In this document: piece by piece, positions 36,185-45,179 of the stretch | Layout: each line of letters opens with the position of its first letter | Numbering within the stretch: position 1 is the stretch's first letter | DNA from: Priestia megaterium | Lineage (GTDB): Bacteria; Bacillota; Bacilli; Bacillales; Bacillaceae_H | NCBI RefSeq assembly: GCF_023824195.1 | Contig: NZ_CP085442.1 | Coordinates: forward strand, 1,836,001 to 1,900,000 | Length of the DNA stretch: 64,000 bases | Direction: 5' to 3' | Notes under the pieces: model-generated | The model's input: only the letters and a program-made list of their open reading frames with translations | Told to the model about the DNA's origin: nothing | Database searches by the model: none | Translations under genes and position numbers: made by a program

Positions 36185-36967
36185 ATGTCTATTTTACCAG
36201 AAGAAAGAAAGAACGACATTTTAAAACAACTTAACAAAGTGGGAAAAGTAAAAGTCATGGAATTAGTTGATCAATTTAATGTTTCAGAAGAAACGATTCG
36301 ACGGGATTTGATGATATTAGAGGAAAAAGGACTTTTAAAAAGGGTTTATGGCGGAGCGATTAAAACAGTCTTTGAATTTGAGGAACCTCCATTCACACAG
36401 CGTACAACGGTGAATCAAGAAGCGAAAGTTAAGGTTGGAAAAAAAGCAGTAGAACTCATTTCGAACGGAGATGTGATTGTCATTGATGTAGGAACAACCA
36501 TGCTTGAATTTGCGCACTGTATTGAAAATAAAAAAGACATTACGATTTTAACCAATTCTCTTCCTGTGTCATCTGTGTTGACCGAATCGCTCAATCAAAA
36601 TAGATTTACAGGCCAAATTCTATTACTAGGTGGACAAATTGATCCAAAGCAGCAATCTATAAACGGCGGTATCACCGAACAAATGTTAAGTCAATTTAAT
36701 ATTGATAAAGCGTTCATTTCAGCTGGCGGTGTTTCTATTCAAAGCGGGGTTAGTAATTATCATTTACATGAAACATTAGTTTCACGCAAGATGGTCGAGG
36801 TATCAAAGCACATTATAGTGCTAACGGATTACTCTAAAATTGGTGTCAACACATTTTGTAAAGTTTGTCCTCTAGAAAAAGTCGATGTGGTTGTCTGCGA
36901 ACAACCATTTCCAGAGGAATGGAGAAATCATTCAAAATTAGAGCAAATCAATTGGATTCAAGCATAG
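36185..36967 (+). CDS. DeoR/GlpR-family transcriptional regulator
   Basis: A 260-residue repressor-type protein. The N-terminal DeoR HTH is at about 6-58 (ERKNDILKQLNKVGKVKVMEL, then SEETIRRDLMILEEKGLLKR). The C-terminal sugar-phosphate-sensing DeoRC domain follows (about 75-235; GDVIVIDVGTTMLEFA, LTDYSKIG). Such regulators control sugar catabolic operons, but no sugar genes adjoin it here, so its target lies elsewhere or was lost. The ATG follows GGAGGAAG. Confidence 0.92.
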   Translation: MSILPEERKNDILKQLNKVGKVKVMELVDQFNVSEETIRRDLMILEEKGLLKRVYGGAIKTVFEFEEPPFTQRTTVNQEAKVKVGKKAVELISNGDVIVIDVGTTMLEFAHCIENKKDITILTNSLPVSSVLTESLNQNRFTGQILLLGGQIDPKQQSINGGITEQMLSQFNIDKAFISAGGVSIQSGVSNYHLHETLVSRKMVEVSKHIIVLTDYSKIGVNTFCKVCPLEKVDVVVCEQPFPEEWRNHSKLEQINWIQA

Positions 36968-37159
36968 TCAATCCATAAAAGGGAAGATCGAGACGGAAGA
37001 CGGATTTCTCTCTCTTTTTTGATTAGATTTTTATTGATAGAAAGAAAATTTAATAGATTGAATGAGAAAAGGAGCTATATTATCGGTGATCGTCCTTTTT
37101 AACTTAGACTTGTCAATTTCTTTGAGGACAAAAGTGGTTTTACATCTCTATCTCAAAGC

Positions 37160-37188
37160 TTTTAGATTAACATAATGGATCTTTCCGG
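37160..37188 (-). repeat. Dispersed repeat, 5' fragment, inverted
   Basis: The complement reads CCGGAAAGATCCATTATG then TTAATCTAAA, matching the 5' box of the family. Confidence 0.5.
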
Positions 37189-37510
37189 TACACATCACCC
37201 AAAAGAACCCTTATGGGAGTAAGGTTCTCGATGAGACCTTGTTTCTTCTTTATACGTACGCAATATCCCAGCAGATATGGTCTTCTTTAGAAATAAATGT
37301 TAATATATAAGAGATAAATTCCAAGATGATGTTCGAAAAAGCTACTTCACTCCATCACTAAACTACTATTAGTAAAAAGGAGGTAGCTTTTTTGTTTTGC
37401 TTACCTTTTGACTGGACAAATTATAACCTAATATTATATTTTAGATGTGTACATGTATATATTTCACTTTTATCAACTATTAAAAGCAGCTATGATCAAC
37501 CACACATGTA

Positions 37511-37547
37511 AGAAAAGCCCTCAATTAATTTTGAGGGCTTTTCTTAT
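37511..37547 (+). terminator. Free-standing terminator
   Basis: AGAAAAGCCCTCAA / TTGAGGGCTTTTCT stem; no plus-strand gene precedes it within 500 bases. Confidence 0.7.
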
Positions 37548-37856
37548 ATGTGTCGTTAGGTAGAGTAAATAGTAAAATTTTTAATAATACATAAATTACT
37601 TTAGTATTTACTTAATAAAACATAGGTGAAAGAACAAGGTTGCTTTTTTCTAAGAAGAGTCGATTACAGTAATTATTTTTAAAGTTATATGTATATGAAT
37701 CTACAAATCTGGCCAGACTAATAAGGTATTCCCCCTATTCCAATAAATTTGCAAATCCTTTGCTTTTGAAGCGAAGGGTTATTTTTTTGCTTCAAAAAGG
37801 TTTTTTGCTCCCTCTATCTAAAACTACAAATAAATAAATTAAATTTCACTAAAAAC

Positions 37857-37885
37857 TGTAACTTTTGCTCTCGTTCATGCGAATA
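37857..37885 (+). promoter_or_regulatory. ECF-type promoter (probable autoregulation)
   Basis: TGTAAC (37857-37862), 17-nt spacer, CGAATA (37880-37885), 30 bases before the sigma gene. It resembles the TGTAAC/CGAC-type promoters used by SigX-like ECF factors. Confidence 0.5.
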
Positions 37886-37914
37886 TAGGGTGCATGGAAA
37901 AAGGAGGGAACTTG

Positions 37915-38457
37915 GTGAATCATTACTCAGATGAGGAGCAGCGTATTGCTCAAATTTATGATCGCTATTATTTAGACGTATATCGCTTTATTATGTGCTT
38001 CACAGGTCATAAGAATGAGGCAGAGGACCTCACTCAAGAAACGTTTATTCAAGTATTAAAGTCTCTTCCTACCTACAATTCATCTTATCCACTTAAATCC
38101 TGGGTCTTATCTATCGCGAAACATGTCACAATTGATCAACACCGTCGAAGAAAGTTCTACCATTTATTTAAGGATTCATATTTTCATCAGCTAATATCTT
38201 CTGAAAGATCTCCTTCTCAATGGATGGAGATAAGAACAGAAAGACAAATGGTGGAGAAAGCTTTACTTAAAGTGAAGCCTACCTATCGGGCAGTTTTTAT
38301 TCTTCGTGCCATAAATGAACTATCCATAAAAGAAACAGCCGAAGTTTTGAGTTATTCAGAGTCGAAGGTAAAAGTAACGTATCTTAGAGCTATCAAAAAA
38401 CTACAAACGCTATTACAGATCGAATGGGAGGAGTGGAAACATGAGAGCACGAACTGA
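37915..38457 (+). CDS. ECF sigma factor
   Basis: A 180-residue sigma-70 family factor of the extracytoplasmic-function type. Region 2 is about 14-80 (YDRYYLDVYRFIMCFTGHKNEAEDLTQETFIQ in parts; DLTQETF is diagnostic) and region 4 about 115-170 (RAVFILRAINELSIKETAEVL). The GTG at 37915 lies eight bases after GGAGGG and is preferred over the ATG at 37894, which precedes that site. It overlaps the next gene by 17 nt, the usual arrangement for an ECF sigma and its anti-sigma partner. A candidate self-recognised promoter lies just upstream. Confidence 0.88.
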   Translation: MNHYSDEEQRIAQIYDRYYLDVYRFIMCFTGHKNEAEDLTQETFIQVLKSLPTYNSSYPLKSWVLSIAKHVTIDQHRRRKFYHLFKDSYFHQLISSERSPSQWMEIRTERQMVEKALLKVKPTYRAVFILRAINELSIKETAEVLSYSESKVKVTYLRAIKKLQTLLQIEWEEWKHESTN

Positions 38458-39364
38458 GCAAGAATGGATTCGTTTATTAAAAGACGATGGCAAATTAAAA
38501 CCAGATCAAGAGTATGTTCATCAAACAAGAAAGAAACTCCTTTATGAAGCAAGGAAGCTTCGTTCGAAACGAGAGAAGAGGAAAGTATGGAGAACAATTT
38601 GGCCTAGTATGATGGCAGTTGCTCTTGCTGCTGTTCTTGTCGTGACTGTTGTAAGTCAAACAGAGGCGCCTAAACCTCATTCTTCCACTTACAGTAGCCT
38701 TGAAACAGCTAGCAAACCTTCTCAAATTGACAAGAATACAAAAGTCTTCATTTATAACACCCATAGTCGTGAATCATTTGAAACGAAAGAAATAGCCGGT
38801 TATAACCAAACTAAGAATGTCCAAACAGTAGCAAAGGAATTAGGTCGCTATTTAAAACAACAATCTATACCGAATACAATCGATGATACAGATTATGTGA
38901 AATTATTATTAAAGAAAGACATGGAATTTAAAGATATTTATAAGCTATCTCGAAAATCTGTTAAGAAGGCTGTAAAAGACTATCCAAATGTTCAGTTAAT
39001 GTTAGACATTCATAGGGATGCAGGAGTAGGAGAAAGAGAAATTACAACAACCAAAATAAAGGGGAAAAGCGTTGCAAAAGTTCAATTTTTTGTTTCAAAT
39101 AGTCATCTTGATTATAGTGAAAATTTAAAAATGGCTGTGGAATTAGATCATATGTTAAACGAGATGTACCCACGCATTTCTAGGGGGATTATTCAAGAAA
39201 AAAAGGATGGATATCGTAACTCGCTATCTTATAATCAGGACCTACACCCTGGTGCCTTAATGATTAATATTGGGGGAGTAGAAAACACCTTAAAAGAAGA
39301 GGAACGTACGGCAAAAATGTTAGCAACTGCTATTAGACGTGTATTAAATAGACATCCAAATTAA
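38441..39364 (+). CDS. Membrane-anchored SpoIIP-domain protein, candidate anti-sigma factor
   Basis: A 307-residue protein with a 47-residue basic cytosolic N-terminus, one membrane helix (about 49-69, IWPSMMAVALAAVLVVTVV) and an external SpoIIP-type domain (about 100-300). SpoIIP is a cell-wall amidase/endopeptidase; its likely catalytic residues are visible in FIYNTHSRESF, MLDIHRDAG and INIGGVENTLKEE. The gene overlaps the ECF sigma gene by 17 nt, and the N-terminus before the helix is in the position of an anti-sigma domain. I infer a combined wall-acting or wall-sensing anti-sigma factor. It could instead be a plain wall hydrolase in the regulon. Confidence 0.82.
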   Translation: MRARTEQEWIRLLKDDGKLKPDQEYVHQTRKKLLYEARKLRSKREKRKVWRTIWPSMMAVALAAVLVVTVVSQTEAPKPHSSTYSSLETASKPSQIDKNTKVFIYNTHSRESFETKEIAGYNQTKNVQTVAKELGRYLKQQSIPNTIDDTDYVKLLLKKDMEFKDIYKLSRKSVKKAVKDYPNVQLMLDIHRDAGVGEREITTTKIKGKSVAKVQFFVSNSHLDYSENLKMAVELDHMLNEMYPRISRGIIQEKKDGYRNSLSYNQDLHPGALMINIGGVENTLKEEERTAKMLATAIRRVLNRHPN

Positions 39365-39370
39365 TGATTA

Positions 39371-39411
39371 TAAGAAGATCCTGGCTCATAAAAAGAGCAG
39401 GACCTTCTTGT
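39371..39411 (+). terminator. Terminator of the SpoIIP-domain gene
   Basis: AAGAAGATCCTGGCTC / GAGCAGGACCTTCTT imperfect stem, six bases after the stop. Confidence 0.7.
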
Positions 39412-39418
39412 TAAGTTG

Positions 39419-39450
39419 CTAATTTTTTAGTTACCATAATGTAATTTATC
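39419..39450 (-). repeat. Dispersed repeat, 5' fragment, inverted
   Basis: The complement reads TGATAAATTACATTATGG then TAACTAAAAAATTAG, very close to copy A. Confidence 0.6.
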
Positions 39451-39553
39451 AGAAGTACTTAAAGAAAATAATAGTATGATTAATGTCTTATATTTTTGGT
39501 AAAGTATCTATGATGCTGAGAGACATCCACACCATTTTCCCCTTTTAGAAAAA

Positions 39554-39587
39554 AGAAAAACTACTGTACAGGAGCAGTAGTTTTTCT
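39554..39587 (+). terminator. Repeat-type hairpin
   Basis: AGAAAAACTACTG / CAGTAGTTTTTCT. The same arm type as the central hairpin of the dispersed repeat, here without flanking boxes. Confidence 0.65.
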
Positions 39588-39824
39588 ATATGCAAAGAAG
39601 ATGAAAGAAAAGCACGTAATCAAGAGAATGTACTCTGATTCTTATAAGATAACAAATGATTGCTCCAATAGCTGTGAGAAAATTCACAGCTTTAAAGTCT
39701 GGAGAATGTTACGATGTATTTGACCTTTCTAACAAAGGACCAGTCATCCTTTGCATTATATAAGAACAATCACTCTGTAATAATCTCTGTTCTTCTATGT
39801 TCAGAGATTTTTTTCTGTGTTGAG

Positions 39825-39865
39825 AATACTTTCTGGTTGCCATAATCACTATTATCGGAAAGAAC
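39825..39865 (-). repeat. Dispersed repeat, 5' fragment, inverted
   Basis: The complement reads TTCCGATAATAGTGATTATG then GCAACCAGAAAGTATT. Confidence 0.5.
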
Positions 39866-40216
39866 ATGGTAAAAGGCTCTATTTCTTCTATGATAAGGAG
39901 CTTTTTATTTGTGAATCTATACTTTTACAAATAGGGAAAAGTATACGTAATTTTGAGCGATACATTTCTAATCTATAACTACTTACATTTAGGCTCAAAA
40001 GCATTTCGAGTAGAGAAAAAAAAGATAAAATTATTTAATAATTTTTTTGAAAAATAGGACTATGAGGGATTATCTTTTTTTACTATAATCTATCTGTATA
40101 ATCTTACGATGCAAATTTCCCACTTGATCCATGTAATACAAATCAGTTTTTACTTTTTATTTTTATGATTACATGTAAGTCAAATTAAATATAGACTGAA
40201 GGAGCGTAAACAACCC

Positions 40217-40297
40217 TTGGTATTCGCAATTATTTATGAATTTTTATCCTCCCTGCTAATAAAGCCTGAACCAAAAATTAAAAAACGCGTTAGTTAG
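40217..40297 (+). CDS. Possible 26-residue small protein
   Basis: AAGGAG precedes a TTG start by about 12 bases, and a good terminator follows 25 bases after the stop. The product has a hydrophobic N-terminal half (FAIIYEFLSSLLI) and a basic tail (KPEPKIKKR). It could equally be a chance frame. Confidence 0.25.
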   Translation: MVFAIIYEFLSSLLIKPEPKIKKRVS

Positions 40298-40321
40298 TTT
40301 AACAATTCATATAGGAAAGAT

Positions 40322-40356
40322 AAAGCCCATCCACTTAGGTCGATGGGCTTTTTTAT
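40322..40356 (+). terminator. Intrinsic terminator
   Basis: AAAGCCCATCCACTT / near-complement CGATGGGCTTTTTT stem. Confidence 0.75.
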
Positions 40357-40646
40357 CTATTTCATACTATGTTATCCCAACCATTCTCTTCTTCTCTTTC
40401 TTCTATTATGGCGTAGAAGCACTTTTGTTCACTTTCACATAAAAATTCGATATATGGTTAAAATATCCAAAGGTAAGAAAGTGCTGAAACTATGTCTTTA
40501 TCCTTTGAAAATCAAAACATAATAAAGAACTGTCACCATGATACTACAAATAAATGTATGGATTATACAGTAGAACATATACAGGATTCATTATGAATGA
40601 ATCTTAATATCATTAAACAGTTCAGACTTCGTCGTTCATCAAGTGA

Positions 40647-40733
40647 AAGTGGGGAGAAGTTTCGATATTAAAGGATTCATTTTTTATGCGTTCAAACAAC
40701 GACCGCGAAGAAGGTGACAATAATGAAGCGTAA
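40647..40733 (+). pseudogene. Possible gerAA C-terminal relic
   Basis: The frame ILKDSFFMRSNNDREEGDNNEA ends at 40733, overlapping the gerC start (ATGAAGCGTAA), as gerA-family A genes overlap downstream cistrons. The LKDS segment resembles the conserved C-terminal LKD motif of GerA proteins. No upstream GerA body is present, so most of the gene appears deleted. Confidence 0.35.
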
Positions 40734-41928
40734 AGGGGCTTTTCTTTTACTGCTGATGACGATGGTGGTCTTGCTCTCCAGTTGTTGGAGTAAAAAGGAG
40801 TTAACTGACCTGGCCTTTGTATCAGCAATGGGCGTCGACAAAACCAAAGGTGGAAAATATCATCTAACGCTCCAAATTATTAATCCTGGGAACGTAGCAG
40901 GAGGTACACAAGGTCCACCTGTTACGATCTATTCAGCTTCGGGAGACAATCTAGTCGAAGCAAGTAGACGGGCTTCAAGTAGGATTTCCCGGAGACTTTA
41001 TTATGCCCATGCAAACTTAATCGTTATTGGTGAGAGGATGGCAAGAGAAGATGGGGTTAACTCATTAATGGATGCTTTTGACCGTGACCCTGAGTTTCGG
41101 AATACTTCAACCATGGTGATTGCAAATCGCACAAGTGCAGCAGATTTGGTTAAAACATTAACACCCGTTGATAAGATTCCAGCGAATAAAGTAAGGAAAA
41201 CATTAGAATTCACCCAAAGAAAATGGGGAGAGACTGTAAAAGTGTCGCTCCAAGACGTAATGAAGGGACTTCAATCTCCTGGAGGAGAAACCGTCGTATC
41301 AGGATTTCGTCTGGTTGGGAATCCTCAGGAAGCACAAAAGCTGGAGAATCTTCAACGAAGTGCGCCTGAAGCAACACTTCGAGCTTCCGGACTCGCCATT
41401 TTAAGAAAAGGAAAATTAATAGATTGGCTTTATGGAGGCACAGCAAGAGGAACGGTATGGATTCTGGATAAAATCCAAGGAACCGATATCAACATCGATT
41501 GGGGTGGAAAAAAAGAGGCAATTTCCTATCAAACCGTACGTCAAAAAACTAGTATGTCTGCCCAATTGAAGAATGGACAACCTCATATTTCTGTTCATAC
41601 GCGTGTTGAAGGAGACATTGGTGAAATGGAGGTACCTGTAGATATAACCAATCCAAAGGTAATTACAAAGATTGAACAAACAGTGAAGAAAGAAATTAAA
41701 AAAGAGCTAAAAAAAGCCATTGAACATGCGCAGAAAGATAAAGCTGATATCTTTGGATTCGGCGAAGTCGTTCACCGTACTAGACCAAATCAATGGAGAA
41801 AAATGGAACACAAATGGAGTAATTTGTACTTTCCAAAATTAAAAGTCGACATCACCGTAGAAGCCTATGTGCGTCGTGCTGGCTTACGAAACAAGTCGTT
41901 CCTTTCAGGAGTGAAAGAGAACCAATAA
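40723..41928 (+). CDS. gerC: Ger(x)C family spore germination lipoprotein
   Basis: A 401-residue lipoprotein C-subunit of a GerA-type germinant receptor. The signal peptide ends at the lipobox VLLSSCWSKKEL (Cys about 21), followed by the family signature LAFVSAMGVDK. The rest matches the three-domain GerC layout in length. The ATG at 40723 follows GAAGAAGGTGA; the GTG at 40714 overlaps it. Partner A and B subunit genes are absent (only a possible A relic upstream), so it is an orphan that may serve another receptor or be non-functional. Confidence 0.9.
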   Translation: MKRKGAFLLLLMTMVVLLSSCWSKKELTDLAFVSAMGVDKTKGGKYHLTLQIINPGNVAGGTQGPPVTIYSASGDNLVEASRRASSRISRRLYYAHANLIVIGERMAREDGVNSLMDAFDRDPEFRNTSTMVIANRTSAADLVKTLTPVDKIPANKVRKTLEFTQRKWGETVKVSLQDVMKGLQSPGGETVVSGFRLVGNPQEAQKLENLQRSAPEATLRASGLAILRKGKLIDWLYGGTARGTVWILDKIQGTDINIDWGGKKEAISYQTVRQKTSMSAQLKNGQPHISVHTRVEGDIGEMEVPVDITNPKVITKIEQTVKKEIKKELKKAIEHAQKDKADIFGFGEVVHRTRPNQWRKMEHKWSNLYFPKLKVDITVEAYVRRAGLRNKSFLSGVKENQ

Positions 41929-42242
41929 TAATAAAAGGGACGCTCCTGTATGTTGAGTGTTCTTTTTTATCTATTTATTCACTCATCTCAAGGAAGATTT
42001 TCATATAGAAAAAATAGCTGATAAGTTATTGAAATAAGAGATGGAAGTATAACTTGAGCAACTAGGTTATCTAGTCTGTTTTCTATAAAATGGGAGATAA
42101 TAATGATAATAATTTCTAATTAGTATACTGTAGAGTGGGTTCTTTCTGCAGTATTAAGGGAGTATAACTAATTGTTTAAACTAAGTTCTATAGGTAGTTT
42201 TTTTACTTTACCTGCCTTATGGTTTTAAAGGAGCATGCGTTT

Positions 42243-42695
42243 ATGTATATAGGGAATAACCATTTTGTGATTATTGGTTGGAATGAACGAGTCAAGAATC
42301 TTCTTTCTTGTTTTGGCGAATCTTTATCTCTAACTAAGATTGTTTTGATTGATAGCACACTGGAAGAAACTCACTTGTTACCTGACCATATTTATTTTAT
42401 TAAGGGAGATCCCAAAGATCTCGAAACATTAGTAAAAGCGAATATTCAACATGCTAAAAAAATACTTATAACAGCCGATCCAGACCAGACAGAGGAACAT
42501 GCTGATATAAATTCAATTTTATCTCTTATTGCTTGTAAAGGAATAAAGCCTTCTATTTACAGTATTGTTGAAATTCTAACATCTAAACACAGTATCAATG
42601 CAAAGCATGCTGGTGCTGATTACATCATTTACAGAAGCTTGCCAATCAGTAATCGCATGTACGATAAATTGTTCAGTAAAGAAATGCTTAATTAA
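42243..42695 (+). CDS. Free-standing RCK/TrkA-N domain protein (potassium-channel type)
   Basis: A 150-residue protein consisting of one RCK_N domain (HFVIIGWNERVKNLL at about 6-20; then a Rossmann pattern ending ADYIIYRSLPISNR). It resembles the cytosolic gating ring of YugO/MthK-type K+ channels but has no pore helices. Upstream sequence shows no pore-encoding frame. The ATG 42243 lies nine bases after AAAGGAG, so an independent start is credible. It may regulate another channel or be a remnant. The convergent neighbour is a truncated K+ transporter gene. Confidence 0.8.
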   Translation: MYIGNNHFVIIGWNERVKNLLSCFGESLSLTKIVLIDSTLEETHLLPDHIYFIKGDPKDLETLVKANIQHAKKILITADPDQTEEHADINSILSLIACKGIKPSIYSIVEILTSKHSINAKHAGADYIIYRSLPISNRMYDKLFSKEMLN

Positions 42696-42761
42696 GCTGG
42701 TGTAATGTTGGTTATTCTAAATGTCCTCTGTTTTTCTTAACACAAAGTGAATGATCGAATT

Positions 42762-42804
42762 AAAACCCCTTTTTATATGTATAAAAAGGGGTTTGCTTTT
42801 TTAT
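42762..42804. terminator. Bidirectional terminator
   Basis: AAACCCCTTTTTAT / ATAAAAAGGGGTTT stem between the convergent RCK and KimA-like genes. Confidence 0.8.
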
Positions 42805-43895
42805 TTCTTAAATTTATAAGGCAATGTTGTCACAATGACATTTTTTCGATAAAGAAGGTGTGCCTTTAGTAATAAACTTGATTGGTTATGCAATGCGTTA
42901 TGCCAGCTTTTTCTTGTGATAAATTGCGGAATTAACACTGTGACAGCCATATGGCTATCATCAGCGCGCTCTTCTACACGATCAATAAAGCGTAAAAGAG
43001 GTCCAACTAAGCTTCGATATTGTGAGTAGAATGTAACTAAGCGTATATCGGGATATCGTTCGTTCCATATCTCTTCCATTTTCTTTTCACTTTCACGATC
43101 AAATGCCACATGGACCGCAATCACTGTGTCTCCAATAATTTTTGCATAGTTAATGGAATTCTCGACAGCTCTTGTTAAGCCTGCAACTGGTATAATGACT
43201 ACATTTCCTTCTAATCCTAATGCCTCTTTATCTCCGGGCTTAATACGAAGCTGTTTTCCTACCTCTACATAATGGTTCTTAATACGGTGGAACAGATAGA
43301 CGATAAGAGGTAAGAAGATTAACACAGCCCATACTTGCGAGAATTTTGTTGTAAAGAAAATAATTAGTACAGTAAAGCTAATAAAAGCTCCTATAAAGTT
43401 GGTAATTAACTTACCCTGCCAGCCAGCTGGCTTTTCTCTGAACCATTTTACAATCATACCCGTTTGAGATAGTGTAAATGGAATAAATACTCCAACCGCG
43501 TATAGAGGAATTAACCTTTCTGTATCACCATGAAACGCTATAATGAGTACAATAGAGGCAATCCCAAGTGTCAAAATCCCATTTGAATAGCCTAAACGAT
43601 CACCACGTATCGTAAACATACGAGGAATATACTTATCTACAGCTAAATTGACAGCGAGTAAAGGGAAAGCTGAAAAGCCTGTATTGGCAGCCAAGACTAA
43701 AATTAAAGCTGTCGTACCTTGAACAAAATAATAGAAACCATTTCGTCCAAACACTTGGGAAGCAAGCTGTGAAACAACCGTCTCCTCTGCTTTAGGTACG
43801 ATTCCAAACCAATAAGCCAAGAACATGACACCTGAAAATAAAATAGCTAAAATAATGCCCATTGCAACAAGCGTACGTACCGCATTTCTTGCAGC
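42801..43895 (-). pseudogene. kimA: 5'-truncated KimA-like (APC family) potassium transporter
   Basis: The readable part (353 residues from the first ATG) is the C-terminal portion of a KimA/YdaO-type APC permease. It has several membrane helices (SGVMFLAYWFGIVPK, NFIGAFISFTVLIIFFTT) and a C-terminal cytosolic domain (about 210-353; GNVVIIPVAGLTRAVENSINYAK). KimA is about 600 residues, so roughly 240 N-terminal residues are missing. Upstream of the ATG the same frame stays homologous only to about 43895. No c-di-AMP riboswitch is seen. The product is probably inactive. Confidence 0.75.
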
Positions 43896-43956
43896 TTACC
43901 GTAAGAAAAATCACAGAATCCAATGAGAAAAAGAGTTGATTATCTAAGACATTTAT

Positions 43957-44421
43957 TTATGATCGCTTATATTTCTTTAAAAGAAAAAGAACGTATTTAT
44001 GAAAGTACATTAAAATTAGATAAAGAATAGGATAGATTATTAATGAATACCAGTATTTCCAACCGTTATAGTAATATGTCTTACTCCATAGGAAAAGTAA
44101 TTCATATATATAAGCAAAAACTGACCATCCTATAATATATATATAATCTTGCTCATTAATTTTTTGTTATAAGGAAAATAATTTAAGTATACTATGCTTA
44201 CCTGTCCAAAAATACCACACCCATAAAGTAAACCTCTCCAATCGACACCTTTGCTAAAGTACCCATACAAATCATATTTAAAGTCTAAAAAAAACATTGA
44301 CTAGGGCTTCTAAATATAAAGCAAATAAAGTCGTAGTTATGAGCTCAATACCAGACATACGTTTCGGTATAAATAATGCAATTAAACTAAATACTATAAC
44401 AGAAAGAATAAGAAATAGCAT
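43957..44421 (-). pseudogene. CBO0543-family membrane protein with two slippage frameshifts
   Basis: From the ATG at 44421 the frame is membrane-protein-like (FSLIALFIPKRMSGIELIT) until an 8-T tract (44287-44294 on the complement) throws it out. It regains sense in the next frame (FKYDLYGYFSKGVDWRGLLYG). It is shifted again at a TA repeat (44131-44150) into GWSVFAYIYELLFLWS, ending at 43957. One T and one TA too many account exactly for both shifts. The protein resembles the intact member at 17781. Confidence 0.65.
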
Positions 44422-44551
44422 GATTGTAGCTCCAATCTATAATCAGTTGCTATTTCTCACTCTTTCCCTTTCTATCGAAATATAATAAAAAACTTTTAAA
44501 GGTTTGTTCAATTTAGACTTTTCTTTTATGTAGATAAATAAATTTTGATAT

Positions 44552-44663
44552 CTTGAGCAAACTACTCAAGATGGATAGCGTCCTTTCTTAGCTAATACTC
44601 CCTTACACCTAACAAACTACCTCGCCACCTTTCTAAACGGCTTAGGGGTAGTTTGTTTTTTTA
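44552..44663 (-). repeat. Dispersed repeat, tail and hairpin, inverted
   Basis: CTTGAGCAAACTACTCAAG (complement of the family tail) at 44552-44570. A hairpin AACAAACTACC / GGTAGTTTGTT with a T-run follows at 44611-44663 and could also end plus-strand transcripts. Confidence 0.6.
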
Positions 44664-44806
44664 TAGAAGAGAAGTCATATAGCTTTAAAAACAGGCATAT
44701 GATTTATAAAGACCTCGCGTGCTTATAAATTGAACTAGTAGATAACCCATGGATACATTTATTCGTGGGTCATCTGCTTTTTATATGAATTAAAACATTA
44801 TAACCA

Positions 44807-44972
44807 GAGCAAACTACTCAAGATGTTCCCAAGCATCAGCAGAAAAGTATTGATATGTATAACAGAAAAAAACTACCTAGGGTGCAAAGGTAGTTTTTTC
44901 TGTTGGAGTGACGTAATTAGAATAAGGATTAAAGTGATTGGTGCCTCATGACCTCTTGTATAGTTTGCTCAA
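44807..44972. repeat. Dispersed repeat, head-to-head tails with hairpin
   Basis: Inverted tail AGAGCAAACTACTCAAG (44807-44823), then a hairpin with arms AACAGAAAAAAACTACCT / AGGTAGTTTTTTCTGTT (44861-44904), then a forward tail CTTGTATAGTTTGCTCAAG (44954-44972). The copy looks rearranged. Confidence 0.65.
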
Positions 44973-45100
44973 GCAAATACTTATTATTAATTTTGTAATT
45001 ATTAAATAAAAAGCTTCTGGTACAAAAAGATTCAGATGAATTTTATTATCTAACTTTTTTACATCAGAACCAGGCGAATTACTTACCAGTTATAGATTTA

Positions 45101-45130
45101 GCATAAATGGTGAATTTCTTAGCATAGTTA
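45101..45130 (+). promoter_or_regulatory. Sigma-G-like promoter of the 51-residue protein
   Basis: GCATA (45101-45105), 17-nt spacer, CATAGTTA (45123-45130); identical boxes and spacing to the promoter of the paralogue at 9327. Confidence 0.55.
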
Positions 45131-45179
45131 TATACGGATAAATTGAATCTCTTAAATGACGTAAAGGTGGTAATTTCTT

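Larger units (their letters stand above)
36968..37893. other. Long intergenic spacer (926 bp)
   Basis: Contains an inverted repeat fragment near 37160, a CTACT-based hairpin near 37340-37400, the terminator at 37511-37547 and the ECF promoter. I see no gene. Confidence 0.45.
39365..40722. other. Long intergenic spacer (1.36 kb) with repeats, terminators and relics
   Basis: Contains several hairpins and inverted repeat fragments (listed), a hairpin near 39800-39830, a possible 26-codon ORF and a gerAA relic before gerC. No full gene was found. Confidence 0.5.
44422..45179. other. Intergenic spacer dense in repeat parts
   Basis: Three copies of the repeat tail (two inverted), three hairpins and a sigma-G-like promoter are listed separately. 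No gene. Confidence 0.5.

Noticed and set aside
43862..44000. c-di-AMP (ydaO) riboswitch before the KimA-like gene
   Set aside because: The 5' part of the gene is missing and none of the aptamer's conserved blocks is seen.
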